Of a stretch of DNA of 64,000 nucleotides, positions 16,474 through 24,926 are shown in pieces; positions within the stretch are counted from its first letter, which is position 1; every line of letters starts with the position of its first letter. Source of the stretch: Sphingobacterium arenae (GTDB lineage: Bacteria; Bacteroidota; Bacteroidia; Sphingobacteriales; Sphingobacteriaceae); the NCBI RefSeq assembly GCF_014692505.1, contig NZ_JACNYK010000002.1:372001-436000 (forward strand), in the 5' to 3' direction. The translations under genes and the position numbers were made by a program. A model generated the notes under the pieces. It did not search any database and was not told the origin of the DNA. It saw nothing but the letters and a program-made list of their open reading frames with translations.

Positions 16474-17861
16474 AATCCCTGCCTCGCAATCCCCATCATT
16501 TGCTGGTAATATGTCGAAATGGAAAAAATACCACCTGCAGTGTCATAAAAATTTTGGTCCAATGTAAATACACCGTTTACCACCCGCGTCCATTTAGCGT
16601 CCGCAAGCGGATGTCTCTTCTTCATATTTTCCCAATTGACATAGTTCATATCACCATTGGTTTCCATCAATCCCATCCCAATTGTAGGAAAAGGAGCCAG
16701 TGTAGCGGCAACATTCTTGTTCCACTCCATCAAAATTGGATTGACTGTCAAGTCTGCGCACAAACATGGTATATCATTTTCATGGGCTATCTTAGCAATC
16801 TTAACAGTCTGACTGAATGTCTTTGCTATACCTTTCAAGATAAATGCTTTATATCCCAACGCAATCTTACGACGGGCATCTTCTTCACTGTGAATACTCT
16901 CGTCGGCTCCGATAATTACACCTAGATCCGAAACGTCTTCATTGTCACTCTCCCCAAAAGGTTCTTCATATAACAGAATGTGTTCAAATGCGCCAATTTC
17001 TTTTGCGTAATCCAGATACTTTAACAATGTTTCCTTTTTGTCATAGCGTCCGTTGGCATCCATCGTATAATAGATTCTGTTTATCCTTTTATTCCTTTCC
17101 GCATTAAGGATATCATGGATATCTTTTAATCTCGCTTTATCCTGTTGCAACATCTTCTCTTGATCACCAGGACTTCCCGTTTTTATCTTAAATACAAAAT
17201 ATCCTTCTTCAGCTGCCTTTTTAATATCTGCCAGTGGCATGTCATAAGAAATCTGAAACATAACGGCGATCCGATCATTTTTGTGACTAAACGCTTGACG
17301 ATAAATCGAAGGTATAAGTTCGGTAAATGTTGAGATACCGTTCTCTTCTGCATATAACATCCACATTGCATTATCAATACTAACCAAGGCATTGTATACA
17401 AAATTTATATTAAGATTAGGATATCCTGTTAGTTTTTTACCTTCTTCGATCAACCAAGGTAGCATTTCGTCGAACAGCTTTATCGGGCTATCTAATGATC
17501 GCCCTTCTATCCATTTTAACGCCTTATTTGTTAGCACAAACATAGTTGCGTTTCCGTTGGATTCAGAGGTAGAGGCAAATATCTCCGCATCGCCATATAG
17601 GACACTCTGCGTAGCTAATCCCAGTCCTTTTTTTCCCTTATCGTTCTCGAGCAAAACGACTATTTGCCATAATTCGCTGAGATATGCTCCCTTAAATCCA
17701 AAAGGGAACCGGAGCTTCTCTCTTTCAAAATCTGACTTTGTTTTTATGATTGTTGATTGATTTATCATTTCTAACTTTCTACTCGTGTTTGCGTTTCCTA
17801 TCTTTATTCTTGCTGAAGCCCATAAAATAGCAGAACTTGCCAAGAAATATCTACGATCCAT
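16470..17861 (-). CDS. Enolase-superfamily (mandelate racemase/muconate lactonizing-like) enzyme with Tat-type signal
   Basis: This 463-aa protein has the (beta/alpha)7-beta barrel residues of the MLE/dipeptide-epimerase branch: K225/K227 (FKIKTG), metal ligands D268 (MDANGRY), E299 or E300 (LLYEEPFG) and D320 (GADES), and the second base K343 (FILKG). The N-terminus MDRRYFLASSAILWASA has a twin-arginine RRxFL pattern, so export of the folded enzyme is likely. Reactions of the superfamily begin by removing the proton alpha to a carboxylate (epimerisation, dehydration, lactonisation). With sugar oxidation next door, a sugar acid or a unsaturated uronate is a plausible substrate. It overlaps the cupredoxin gene by four bases. 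Confidence 0.85.
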   Translation of the reverse strand: MDRRYFLASSAILWASARIKIGNANTSRKLEMINQSTIIKTKSDFEREKLRFPFGFKGAYLSELWQIVVLLENDKGKKGLGLATQSVLYGDAEIFASTSESNGNATMFVLTNKALKWIEGRSLDSPIKLFDEMLPWLIEEGKKLTGYPNLNINFVYNALVSIDNAMWMLYAEENGISTFTELIPSIYRQAFSHKNDRIAVMFQISYDMPLADIKKAAEEGYFVFKIKTGSPGDQEKMLQQDKARLKDIHDILNAERNKRINRIYYTMDANGRYDKKETLLKYLDYAKEIGAFEHILLYEEPFGESDNEDVSDLGVIIGADESIHSEEDARRKIALGYKAFILKGIAKTFSQTVKIAKIAHENDIPCLCADLTVNPILMEWNKNVAATLAPFPTIGMGLMETNGDMNYVNWENMKKRHPLADAKWTRVVNGVFTLDQNFYDTAGGIFSISTYYQQMMGIARQGL

Positions 17862-17870
17862 TGCTATCTT

Positions 17871-19292
17871 TTATGTTTCACTTGGGCTACTTGCTTTATT
17901 TTTCCTCAAATTATCCATTAACCAATTGTAGGTTTTCTGTCGCTGTGGAGGATATATCTTATGTTCCCCTTCAGGGATGACAAAAGTTTGTTTTGGTGCT
18001 TGCACCATGTTATATGCCGCATAGAAGGAGGTAGGTGGTGTGGTGGCATCGTTAAAACCCCAAGAAAAGAAACCCGGCACATTGATATGGGTGGCAAAAT
18101 TGACCACATCGTAATAAGACAATGCTTCTAATACTTCCTTTTCCTTATCTTCATATAATTCGGGACGCAGAAAAAAATGTGGCCATCCCCCTGCCCGCTC
18201 ATATAAATAACCTGAAAAATCACACATAGCAGGACATAGCGCAACAAAATAATCGATACGCTTATCTAATGCGGTAGTGATGATGGAAAGCGCTCCTCCT
18301 TGGCTTGATCCCCAAGCACCCAAATTTTCACCGTCGAAGTTGGGTAGTTCATAAATTAGATCTACAGCACGCCTACACCCTAGCAGTACATTATGGTAAT
18401 AAAAAGAATCGCGGTTGTCTATACCTTTATACATATAGTCCTTAAGCTCGTTGTTCTTCAAATCCTCATAATACGCTTGACTTTCTGTAACGGGTTTACC
18501 ATGTATATACAAATCGAGCGTGATGAATCCCTTGGCGGAGTTTGCCTTATCGCCCGACAGTGGAGCCCAACCTGCACCTGGAAATCGTATGATTGCAGGA
18601 TACTTCCCTTCCTTTTTCGGAATACAGAGTACGGCATAAAATTTTTCGACATTTTCACTCAGAAATTCGTATTCAACCTGATAAACATTCACATCCTCGG
18701 TAGCTCGGTCTTCCAACAAGGTTAGCTTTTTATGGAGAGGCACCGATTTAGACTTTTGCATCGCTGTATGCCAAAAAACGGAAAAATCCTTAGGCTGCAT
18801 AACCGTTGGTTTAATTTCCTCCGGCGCGAATGCCGCCGTTGCCCGAGCACTATAAGGATTTCCGTCGACATCCATTTTCACTTCACACCTTAAAAAACCG
18901 GGCTGCTGCATTGTCCCGCCAGAGATCAATGCTTCCCCACCTTTTATCTCCATCTCACCACGTTTCGTAAACTGCATCTTTTCGGGGCCTATTTCAAATT
19001 GGATTTTTTCATTATCGCAAGCTATACCGTTTTTATATGCCTTTACGACAAAGACAGCTTCCTCTCCTATATCATATGTCCAATCTCGCTTTTCCAATAC
19101 CACGGCAATTTCAACCGTCGGGGTAGTTTTCTTTTTCTCGGATACGACGTCTATACCTTTTAAATCTTGTGCGTGAGCGCCCAAAAACATACCACTTAGA
19201 AAGATAAAAACTATCGCGCTGCGCGCAAAATTTTTAAATACGTTAACGTACCCGTTATAATTATTAAATTTTGAATAAATAGCTTTTATCAT
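17871..19292 (-). CDS. CE7-like acetyl esterase (acetylxylan esterase/cephalosporin-C deacetylase family), exported
   Basis: This 473-aa protein has a signal peptide ending FLGAHAQD, a beta-sandwich at about 55-160 and a CE7-type alpha/beta-hydrolase domain. The triad is S330 in GSSQGG (the CE7 signature GxSQGG), D415 in GFNDATTPP and H444 in EGEHKIYPP. These enzymes remove acetyl groups from sugars and oligosaccharides. It is the first gene of a block leading through the enolase-superfamily, cupredoxin and propeller genes to the LacI regulator. An operator-like dyad overlaps codons 13-17. No in-frame ATG lies between it and the signal peptide core, so the start at 19292 is kept. The family is well supported; the natural substrate is unknown. 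Confidence 0.88.
   Translation of the reverse strand: MIKAIYSKFNNYNGYVNVFKNFARSAIVFIFLSGMFLGAHAQDLKGIDVVSEKKKTTPTVEIAVVLEKRDWTYDIGEEAVFVVKAYKNGIACDNEKIQFEIGPEKMQFTKRGEMEIKGGEALISGGTMQQPGFLRCEVKMDVDGNPYSARATAAFAPEEIKPTVMQPKDFSVFWHTAMQKSKSVPLHKKLTLLEDRATEDVNVYQVEYEFLSENVEKFYAVLCIPKKEGKYPAIIRFPGAGWAPLSGDKANSAKGFITLDLYIHGKPVTESQAYYEDLKNNELKDYMYKGIDNRDSFYYHNVLLGCRRAVDLIYELPNFDGENLGAWGSSQGGALSIITTALDKRIDYFVALCPAMCDFSGYLYERAGGWPHFFLRPELYEDKEKEVLEALSYYDVVNFATHINVPGFFSWGFNDATTPPTSFYAAYNMVQAPKQTFVIPEGEHKIYPPQRQKTYNWLMDNLRKNKASSPSET
19241..19254. promoter_or_regulatory. Candidate LacI-type operator inside the 5' end of the CE7-like gene
   Basis: The sequence is CGTTAACGTACCCG, matching the susC1 operator at 12 of 14 positions. 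It lies 38 nt inside the coding sequence. A downstream roadblock site would bring the block that encodes the regulator into the regulon. The position and two mismatches make it uncertain. Confidence 0.3.
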
Positions 19293-19382
19293 TCTTTTCT
19301 TGTTAAGGTGTTTCGATTTATAATATAAACGAATTTAAAAACATTATTCATTACATCCAAGTTTTTTTATCTGTATATAATT

Positions 19383-19414
19383 ATCTATACGTGTTAAATC
19401 TCAATTGTATAGAT
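19383..19414. repeat. Inverted repeat between the TonB receptor and CE7-like genes
   Basis: The perfect 8-bp arms ATCTATAC (19383-19390) and GTATAGAT (19407-19414) enclose a 16-nt loop. No U-run follows on the minus strand, so this is a poor intrinsic terminator. Its place upstream of the CE7-like gene would suit a regulatory dyad distinct from the LacI-type operators. A possible -7-like TACAATTG lies inside it (19409-19402), without a matching -33. Confidence 0.4.
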
Positions 19415-19442
19415 GAGCTCGTTACACTCGGTTTATTTTCTT

Positions 19443-21626
19443 TTAACTTCCTTTTTTACTTGAGTTTCCTAGAAAACTAGTTTTCAAGGTTAAACCATAC
19501 ATTCGAGGTTCCGCTAAATGTACCGCTCCAAAATCATAAGCATAATCGATATATATTTTATCCATCAAATTGGATACCCATAAAGCGATCTCCGTTCTTT
19601 TATATTGAAAACCTATGCGGGCATTTAGCAGATTATCCGCATCTTGATAAATCGTGTTCGCCAGATTAAAATACCGCTTTCCGATACGTCTGTGCTCCAA
19701 CCTTGCAAATAATGTAGAATTTGTATGCGCTGTTATACTTCGGCTATATTGTAATGATAGAAACGATGTTGTTTTCGGAGTAAAAATCTGTTTATTGCCG
19801 CTTAAGTCTTTATTTTCTCCATCATCAGCGATAATTAATTCCTTATAGGCAGCATGGGTATAACCAAAAGTATAGGTAAATTCAAAACCTCTAACAGGTA
19901 GAGCAGACAGTTCTAATTCTAGCCCTTTACTTTCCAATTTAGCCGCATTACGGATTAATGTGAGCGCTTCCGGCATCATTAGAACAGGTATCTGCCCGTT
20001 TTTTATCTGGGTATAAAACAATGTAGCGTTCAACCTTAATCTATTTTCGACAAACATATTTTTGCTGCCTATTTCAAGATTGTTGCTATATTCCGAATCG
20101 TACGGAACAAGCGGTGGTGTAGAAGGATCGGAAGATAATTGACTTATACCCCCTGCTCTAAATCCTTTGCTGTACATTCCGTAAAAATTATGGTCTTTGG
20201 ATAGACGGTAACTCAAAGTGATTTTCGGACTCAAATTTCTATACACTTCAGACGTCGAGGTATCCGTTCTGGTGATGACAGCTTCTCCACCATCCGGTAG
20301 AAATGCACCCTCTATCTGCTGTTTCTTGTACTCATGGTCGTATCTCAAACCGGCAATTAGGTTTAGTGACGAAGACAACTGATAATCTATCTGCCCGAAC
20401 CCTGCAAAACCGTAGCCTGTAAGATTATTGATAGTGATATCTGTAAAATTGGTTACCGGTGAGCCGTACATCTCTGCATCATCACCGTAGTAGGTTCCCT
20501 GTTTAACCGGATTTTCTTGCTTAAAACCGTAAATTCCCATATTCCAACGCAATCTGGAAACGGAATGTAAAGGAGACGAAAACCGGATCTCCTGCATGAA
20601 AACTTTACTTCTGTTCCATTTTTTGCCATAGTTATTTATAACGGCTATAATATCGTGGCTAGAAAAATCACCGTCTATCGGGTCTTCGTAAAAACGGTAA
20701 TTGTCCTGATAGGAAGTCTGGGAAGTCAGCGTGTAATGGTCATGCTTGTATATGCCAGTCAAAGAAACATTAAAAGTGTTATCCCTCATTTTGGATAGTC
20801 GGTTTTGGTCCAATGTATAGGGATTTTCAAAAGCTTCTTGCATGTCGGAGACTAAGGGGAAGGCTCCGCTGTTCAGTTGTAATTGATGTTTTACGTTGAT
20901 CGAAAATGTCAATCGTTTATTCGGTTGGTATTTCAAAAAGTAATTCCCCTGATTCATGTCCACATCATCGTAAGATGAACCTGTAAATTTGTTTCGAAAA
21001 AAACCATCTTTACGTTGGACCATACCGGTTGCTCCAATAAATAATTTGTCGGTAATGACGGGGATTCCTATACCTGCAGTATAACGCTGCAAGCCAAAAT
21101 TTCCATAATCTATTCCGGCAAAACCCCGTATATGATTATCCGGCTGCTTCGTTATTATATTAATAACTCCTCCACTGGCATTTCTCCCATACAGTGTACC
21201 TTGTGGGCCTCTTAAAATCTCTATTCTTTCGATATCGTTCAGTTGAGAAATATACGTATCTAGACTAAACTGGTTTACACCGTCTATATAAAGAGACACC
21301 GCTGGCTCATATGAAGAGGTGGTTATTCCCCTTATGCTAATAACACTTCGGAGATCGCCAGGATGTGCAGCGTACAGGTTTGGAATCACAGCGGAAATAT
21401 CCTTTACATCCCATATTCGGCCATGATGAATTTCGTTAGCATTTAAAACACTGAGGCTTAGCGGGGTTTTCTGCATATCCGTTTCCGTTTTATCCGCCGT
21501 TACTATTACTTCCGGCAACTGATATCCAGCTCTTTCATCGATGTCTCGAAGGTTAGTCCGATCCTGCGATCGACTATGGAGGAACAAACTACACCAAAAG
21601 AAGAAGATGAAGTACGTTATTCTCAT
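19443..21626 (-). CDS. TonB-dependent outer-membrane receptor without a SusD partner
   Basis: This 727-aa protein has a signal peptide, a TonB-box region (LPEVIVTADKTET), a plug domain (SVISIRGITTSSYEP, then LRGPQGTLYGRNASGG and VINIITKQP) and a beta-barrel with C-terminal strand YGLTLKTSFLG. It lacks the carboxypeptidase-like N-terminal domain and the length of SusC proteins, and belongs to the siderophore/cobalamin-like group. It lies directly after the esterase gene (12-nt gap) at the end of the susC2 operon, so it may import a small product or metal chelate linked to glycan use. No SusD or periplasmic binding protein accompanies it. The class is certain; the ligand is unknown. Confidence 0.9.
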   Translation of the reverse strand: MRITYFIFFFWCSLFLHSRSQDRTNLRDIDERAGYQLPEVIVTADKTETDMQKTPLSLSVLNANEIHHGRIWDVKDISAVIPNLYAAHPGDLRSVISIRGITTSSYEPAVSLYIDGVNQFSLDTYISQLNDIERIEILRGPQGTLYGRNASGGVINIITKQPDNHIRGFAGIDYGNFGLQRYTAGIGIPVITDKLFIGATGMVQRKDGFFRNKFTGSSYDDVDMNQGNYFLKYQPNKRLTFSINVKHQLQLNSGAFPLVSDMQEAFENPYTLDQNRLSKMRDNTFNVSLTGIYKHDHYTLTSQTSYQDNYRFYEDPIDGDFSSHDIIAVINNYGKKWNRSKVFMQEIRFSSPLHSVSRLRWNMGIYGFKQENPVKQGTYYGDDAEMYGSPVTNFTDITINNLTGYGFAGFGQIDYQLSSSLNLIAGLRYDHEYKKQQIEGAFLPDGGEAVITRTDTSTSEVYRNLSPKITLSYRLSKDHNFYGMYSKGFRAGGISQLSSDPSTPPLVPYDSEYSNNLEIGSKNMFVENRLRLNATLFYTQIKNGQIPVLMMPEALTLIRNAAKLESKGLELELSALPVRGFEFTYTFGYTHAAYKELIIADDGENKDLSGNKQIFTPKTTSFLSLQYSRSITAHTNSTLFARLEHRRIGKRYFNLANTIYQDADNLLNARIGFQYKRTEIALWVSNLMDKIYIDYAYDFGAVHLAEPRMYGLTLKTSFLGNSSKKGS

Positions 21627-21638
21627 ATCACTGCTATT

Positions 21639-22754
21639 TTAACGCCCCAACCATTTCTTAAAAAAAGCTATACCCGGTTCCACGATAGCTTCGTGTCCAC
21701 CTTCGTGCATAATCATATCAATCTGATTTTCTATTCCTAACTTCTTATAGTGTACTTTTGCACGTTCATATTCTTCCATAACCTGTGGCCAATGTGCAAT
21801 TCGATCTTTCTTGCCATGTTGTATCTGCAAGGGTCTCGGTGCGATCATGGAAACTACATCATCATCTGAAAATTCTTCTAACCAACCGGGAACATATACA
21901 TAGTCTTCCTTCGTCATAATAAAAGATGAATACCGTTCGTCTGGCACAACCATCTTATTTCTTCGTTCGTTGAACCAAGCCGAAACAATTCCTGCTTTAA
22001 TCCGGGGCTCTAATGGCATCCAAAACATTGTTGCCATACCACCTAATGAGACACCCCACATCCCAATACGATGTCTGTCTATCCTTTCATCTTCCAACAC
22101 CATATCCAATAAGTGCTGCATACGCGAAAACTCAATCCCCGGAATGCTAGTTTTCGCTAACCTGGCATACCGTTCTATATTATTGCGTCGTTCTATCGAC
22201 CTCAAGTTCAGTGGTGCTAAAACGGCAAATCCAGCTTCCAACAGCTCTTTTGCATACGCGTGATAACTTTTTCCATTTTCAAAAGGTGTTTCTGGGCCAC
22301 TTCCAATACCATGTTGAGCGATGATGAGGGGCACTGGATCATCCTTACTTGTTCCTTTTGGAAATGCTAAAATCCCTTCTGCCACAATATCACCAAGCGG
22401 TAAGGTTACCCATTCTGCATGAACACCATTAACTTCGTAAGAGATCTTTGTCATTGCACCTGTTTTTTCTAAGATGGGCGGATGCAGAACCTCTTTCCAT
22501 CTGCTACGGTTCGGCTCAACACTCCTCTCCAGCGCATAACCGCTGCTATAATCTCTGTTCCAAAGTCGACTGGATCGTTCCTCATACCCATCAACCAAAT
22601 AATCAACTAAATAATCTTTCAGTTGCTGTTCGTAGCTATCGATACGTGCATCGTCTTCTTTTTTAGTCAACGTTTTTTCCTGACCTTTAAGAAAGCAAGA
22701 AATCATTATTAAAAATAAAACTAGCAAGTTGCGATTGTATGTGTTGTTGATCAT
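21639..22754 (-). CDS. Exported alpha/beta hydrolase, dienelactone-hydrolase/acetyl-esterase type
   Basis: This 371-aa protein has a short signal segment (LLVLFLIMISCFLKGQ). The serine-hydrolase triad is S236 in GMWGVSLGGM, D317 in HGKKDRIAHW and H354 in EGGHEAI, with the strand motif PLIIAQHGIG. Similar proteins in glycan loci are esterases that deacylate oligosaccharides. It sits between the beta-helix lipoprotein and the TonB receptor in the susC2 operon. A catalytic serine protease role is unlikely, because no propeller is present. The substrate is not readable from sequence. Confidence 0.8.
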   Translation of the reverse strand: MINNTYNRNLLVLFLIMISCFLKGQEKTLTKKEDDARIDSYEQQLKDYLVDYLVDGYEERSSRLWNRDYSSGYALERSVEPNRSRWKEVLHPPILEKTGAMTKISYEVNGVHAEWVTLPLGDIVAEGILAFPKGTSKDDPVPLIIAQHGIGSGPETPFENGKSYHAYAKELLEAGFAVLAPLNLRSIERRNNIERYARLAKTSIPGIEFSRMQHLLDMVLEDERIDRHRIGMWGVSLGGMATMFWMPLEPRIKAGIVSAWFNERRNKMVVPDERYSSFIMTKEDYVYVPGWLEEFSDDDVVSMIAPRPLQIQHGKKDRIAHWPQVMEEYERAKVHYKKLGIENQIDMIMHEGGHEAIVEPGIAFFKKWLGR

Positions 22755-22789
22755 ACGTATAGAGTTTATATATTGCTTTTACGGTATCT

Positions 22790-23986
22790 TTAATCATAAA
22801 GTGTGAGCGCTTCTTCTCCTGAGAATAACAATTCTTCTGTGTTCAGTGCTTCCTCTATATTCGCTGTACCAACCCAAGAACCAGTAGATCCATAACTATT
22901 GGAGTATTGATAAACAGCACTAAATTTTGCGTTTCTGCTAACGTTTTTACCGAAATATATCTTATCAGCTTCCAATCCCAGCTGGACAGACATTATATTT
23001 TGTTTATCCAAGACGGTACCTGTCTGTAACTTTTCCCCGTCGGCGATTGATAATCGATAATTACGATTCTCGGGATTAAATCCAGAGCTGTGAAACACGA
23101 CTGCATGCAGTTTATTCTGGTTACCCATATTTCCATAGCTAAACGTATTATCAATAATGACATAATTCGTACCCATTCGCTCATTGCCTGGATCTGTGCT
23201 GTTTGAAGCAGAAACCTCGATAAAGGCGGGATTTATACCAGACAGGTATGTTCCGGTTGAAATAAAATCATTTCTAAAAAACACCCCCCTATCAACCATA
23301 TTACCTCCAAAAAGAATAAAAGATCCAGAGCAGTCTTTGAAATAACTATCCACTACTTTCAGTCCGGTAGCTCCTCCTAACACGCAAATCACGTGAGCAT
23401 TTTCATCTACTCCAATACGCTCAAATCGGGAGTTCACCACACGGATATCATCCGTCGTAGATTCATAGATACCTAATGCCGCAATACTAATATTAGGCAG
23501 GTCCTGCATATAGCAATTTTCCAGCATAATGTGTCGACTGTTTCTTATTTGCAAAGCATGGTCTGTTGAAGCACCCGTGAATTTAAGTCCGCGCAAACGG
23601 ACGTTATAGCAATTTTCTAACGTCATCAGTGTGGGAATTCCTCCCTCAAAAATACATCGGTTTATTGCTTGAGCAGATATCATCAGTGAATACTCATCGT
23701 GTCCAATATTTTTAACAACAATAGGTTCAGTTAAAGTATATTCACCGACTGCAAACCGCACTAGGACGTGACCTGTATCGAGCGCTGTCTGAACTTCTTC
23801 CCAAAAAGCCCCATCTAATGTCGTTTCTGAATTAACTGTAAAAACCGTATCTGCTTTAAACACGACAGTCTCTGTTGAATCCCGTCCGGGATTTAGTGAT
23901 TCTGGTTCGGGATTTGATTGTTTACATCCGAACAGAAAAAGTGTCATAGCGATAACACACGCAATATTTATTTCTGTTAGTCTCAT
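22790..23986 (-). CDS. Right-handed beta-helix lipoprotein (pectate-lyase-like), pair 2
   Basis: This 398-aa lipoprotein has signal CVIAMTLFLFGC. Its body is a parallel beta-helix with repeated short strands (NCYNVRLRGLKFTGA, NSRHIMLENCYMQD, SGSFILFGGNMV). The fold is shared by PL1/PL6-type lyases and by binding proteins. The order of features and the C-terminal segment (FHSSGFNPENRNY, LQTGTVLDKQN, SWVGTANIEEALN) match the protein at 44890-46125, so the two are paralogues. It overlaps the DUF5017 gene by four bases. Surface location next to SusC2/SusD2 suggests a glycan lyase or binding subunit. Catalytic residues cannot be assigned. Confidence 0.75.
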   Translation of the reverse strand: MRLTEINIACVIAMTLFLFGCKQSNPEPESLNPGRDSTETVVFKADTVFTVNSETTLDGAFWEEVQTALDTGHVLVRFAVGEYTLTEPIVVKNIGHDEYSLMISAQAINRCIFEGGIPTLMTLENCYNVRLRGLKFTGASTDHALQIRNSRHIMLENCYMQDLPNISIAALGIYESTTDDIRVVNSRFERIGVDENAHVICVLGGATGLKVVDSYFKDCSGSFILFGGNMVDRGVFFRNDFISTGTYLSGINPAFIEVSASNSTDPGNERMGTNYVIIDNTFSYGNMGNQNKLHAVVFHSSGFNPENRNYRLSIADGEKLQTGTVLDKQNIMSVQLGLEADKIYFGKNVSRNAKFSAVYQYSNSYGSTGSWVGTANIEEALNTEELLFSGEEALTLYD

Positions 23987-24903
23987 GGGATAATTTCTAT
24001 CGTAACTTCTTTGATAATTGTCTCCTGTTCTTTAATAGTAGCATTGGTTGCGACAAAGTATGCTTTATAGGTGCCGGGCTTAGTATAGCTATATGTAAAA
24101 GTTTCCGTTTTCGCATCTGAATTTCCTTTTACCTTAACCGGGCGGTCGGGTCCAAGATCTTTCGCCCCAAAATCAAATCCCTTACTAACGCACCAATCTT
24201 CCGTATAAGCAGGGACACTACTCCAATTGGAGTTTGCTCGCAATGTAATCGATCCGGAGGCAACACTGGAACGGCCGCTTGTCTCTTTCGGTCCGACATA
24301 AAACAGTTCGAAACCGCCTGTGAGGTGATTCGCCAATAAAGTCGCTCCAATCGTTGTTATGCTCGTGAGTGCTAGATTATTTATATTCCAAGTACGGGGA
24401 GCGGCATTGGTAGCTGGATCCTGAATGAAACGAAACGCGATATACAGCGGCATCCCCTCCGCCACGACATCTGCTAGATCAGCTACGCCTGCAGGTACAT
24501 ACGCATCGGTGGTAGCTAAGGTGAATCGATCAGTAATATCTATCCACTTAGCACTTTTAATCGCATCAATATTCCTTAACCCAGAATAGTCGGTGGATGC
24601 CAACACAGAAAATTGGTTGGGTTGCGTGCCATAAATTACTCGATTATTGAACGACAATGTCGCTTCTCCAGGCGGAACAATCCGACCATTTCGATATTCA
24701 TAATCGCATCCTATTTCTCCCGAGTAAAATGTAATTATACCGGGTTCCCCCGACAGCTGAAATGTAATTTCTTCATCAACAGCATATGTGGACTTTTCTA
24801 TAACTATGTCAAAGTCGTGCGCCGCAGTAATTTCCAACGAATCGTCGCAGGATGTTTCTAGGAGGAAACCTACAGCCAAAAAATAAATGAATATTTTTTT
24901 CAT
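23983..24903 (-). CDS. DUF5017-type surface lipoprotein, pair 2
   Basis: This 306-aa lipoprotein has signal IYFLAVGFLLETSC. It has the DUF5017 pattern: FDIVIEKSTYAVDEEITFQL, IITFYSGEIGCDYEYRNG, VLASTDYSG, KWIDITDRFTLA and PLYIAFRFI. A C-terminal PKD-like strand set follows (TFTYSYTKPGTYKAYFVATN). In Bacteroidota these proteins follow susD and act like SusE/SusF as surface glycan-binding proteins. It follows susD2 by 23 nt and overlaps the beta-helix gene. Its core is homologous to the C-terminal half of the protein at 46194-47378. Confidence 0.8.
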   Translation of the reverse strand: MKKIFIYFLAVGFLLETSCDDSLEITAAHDFDIVIEKSTYAVDEEITFQLSGEPGIITFYSGEIGCDYEYRNGRIVPPGEATLSFNNRVIYGTQPNQFSVLASTDYSGLRNIDAIKSAKWIDITDRFTLATTDAYVPAGVADLADVVAEGMPLYIAFRFIQDPATNAAPRTWNINNLALTSITTIGATLLANHLTGGFELFYVGPKETSGRSSVASGSITLRANSNWSSVPAYTEDWCVSKGFDFGAKDLGPDRPVKVKGNSDAKTETFTYSYTKPGTYKAYFVATNATIKEQETIIKEVTIEIIP

Positions 24904-24926
24904 CTTTTTAACGGTTATTATCCGGT

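Noticed and set aside
22395..22412. GCGGTAAGGTTACCC dyad inside an esterase gene
   Set aside because: The central CG is missing and it is in the middle of a coding region, so it is not counted as an operator.
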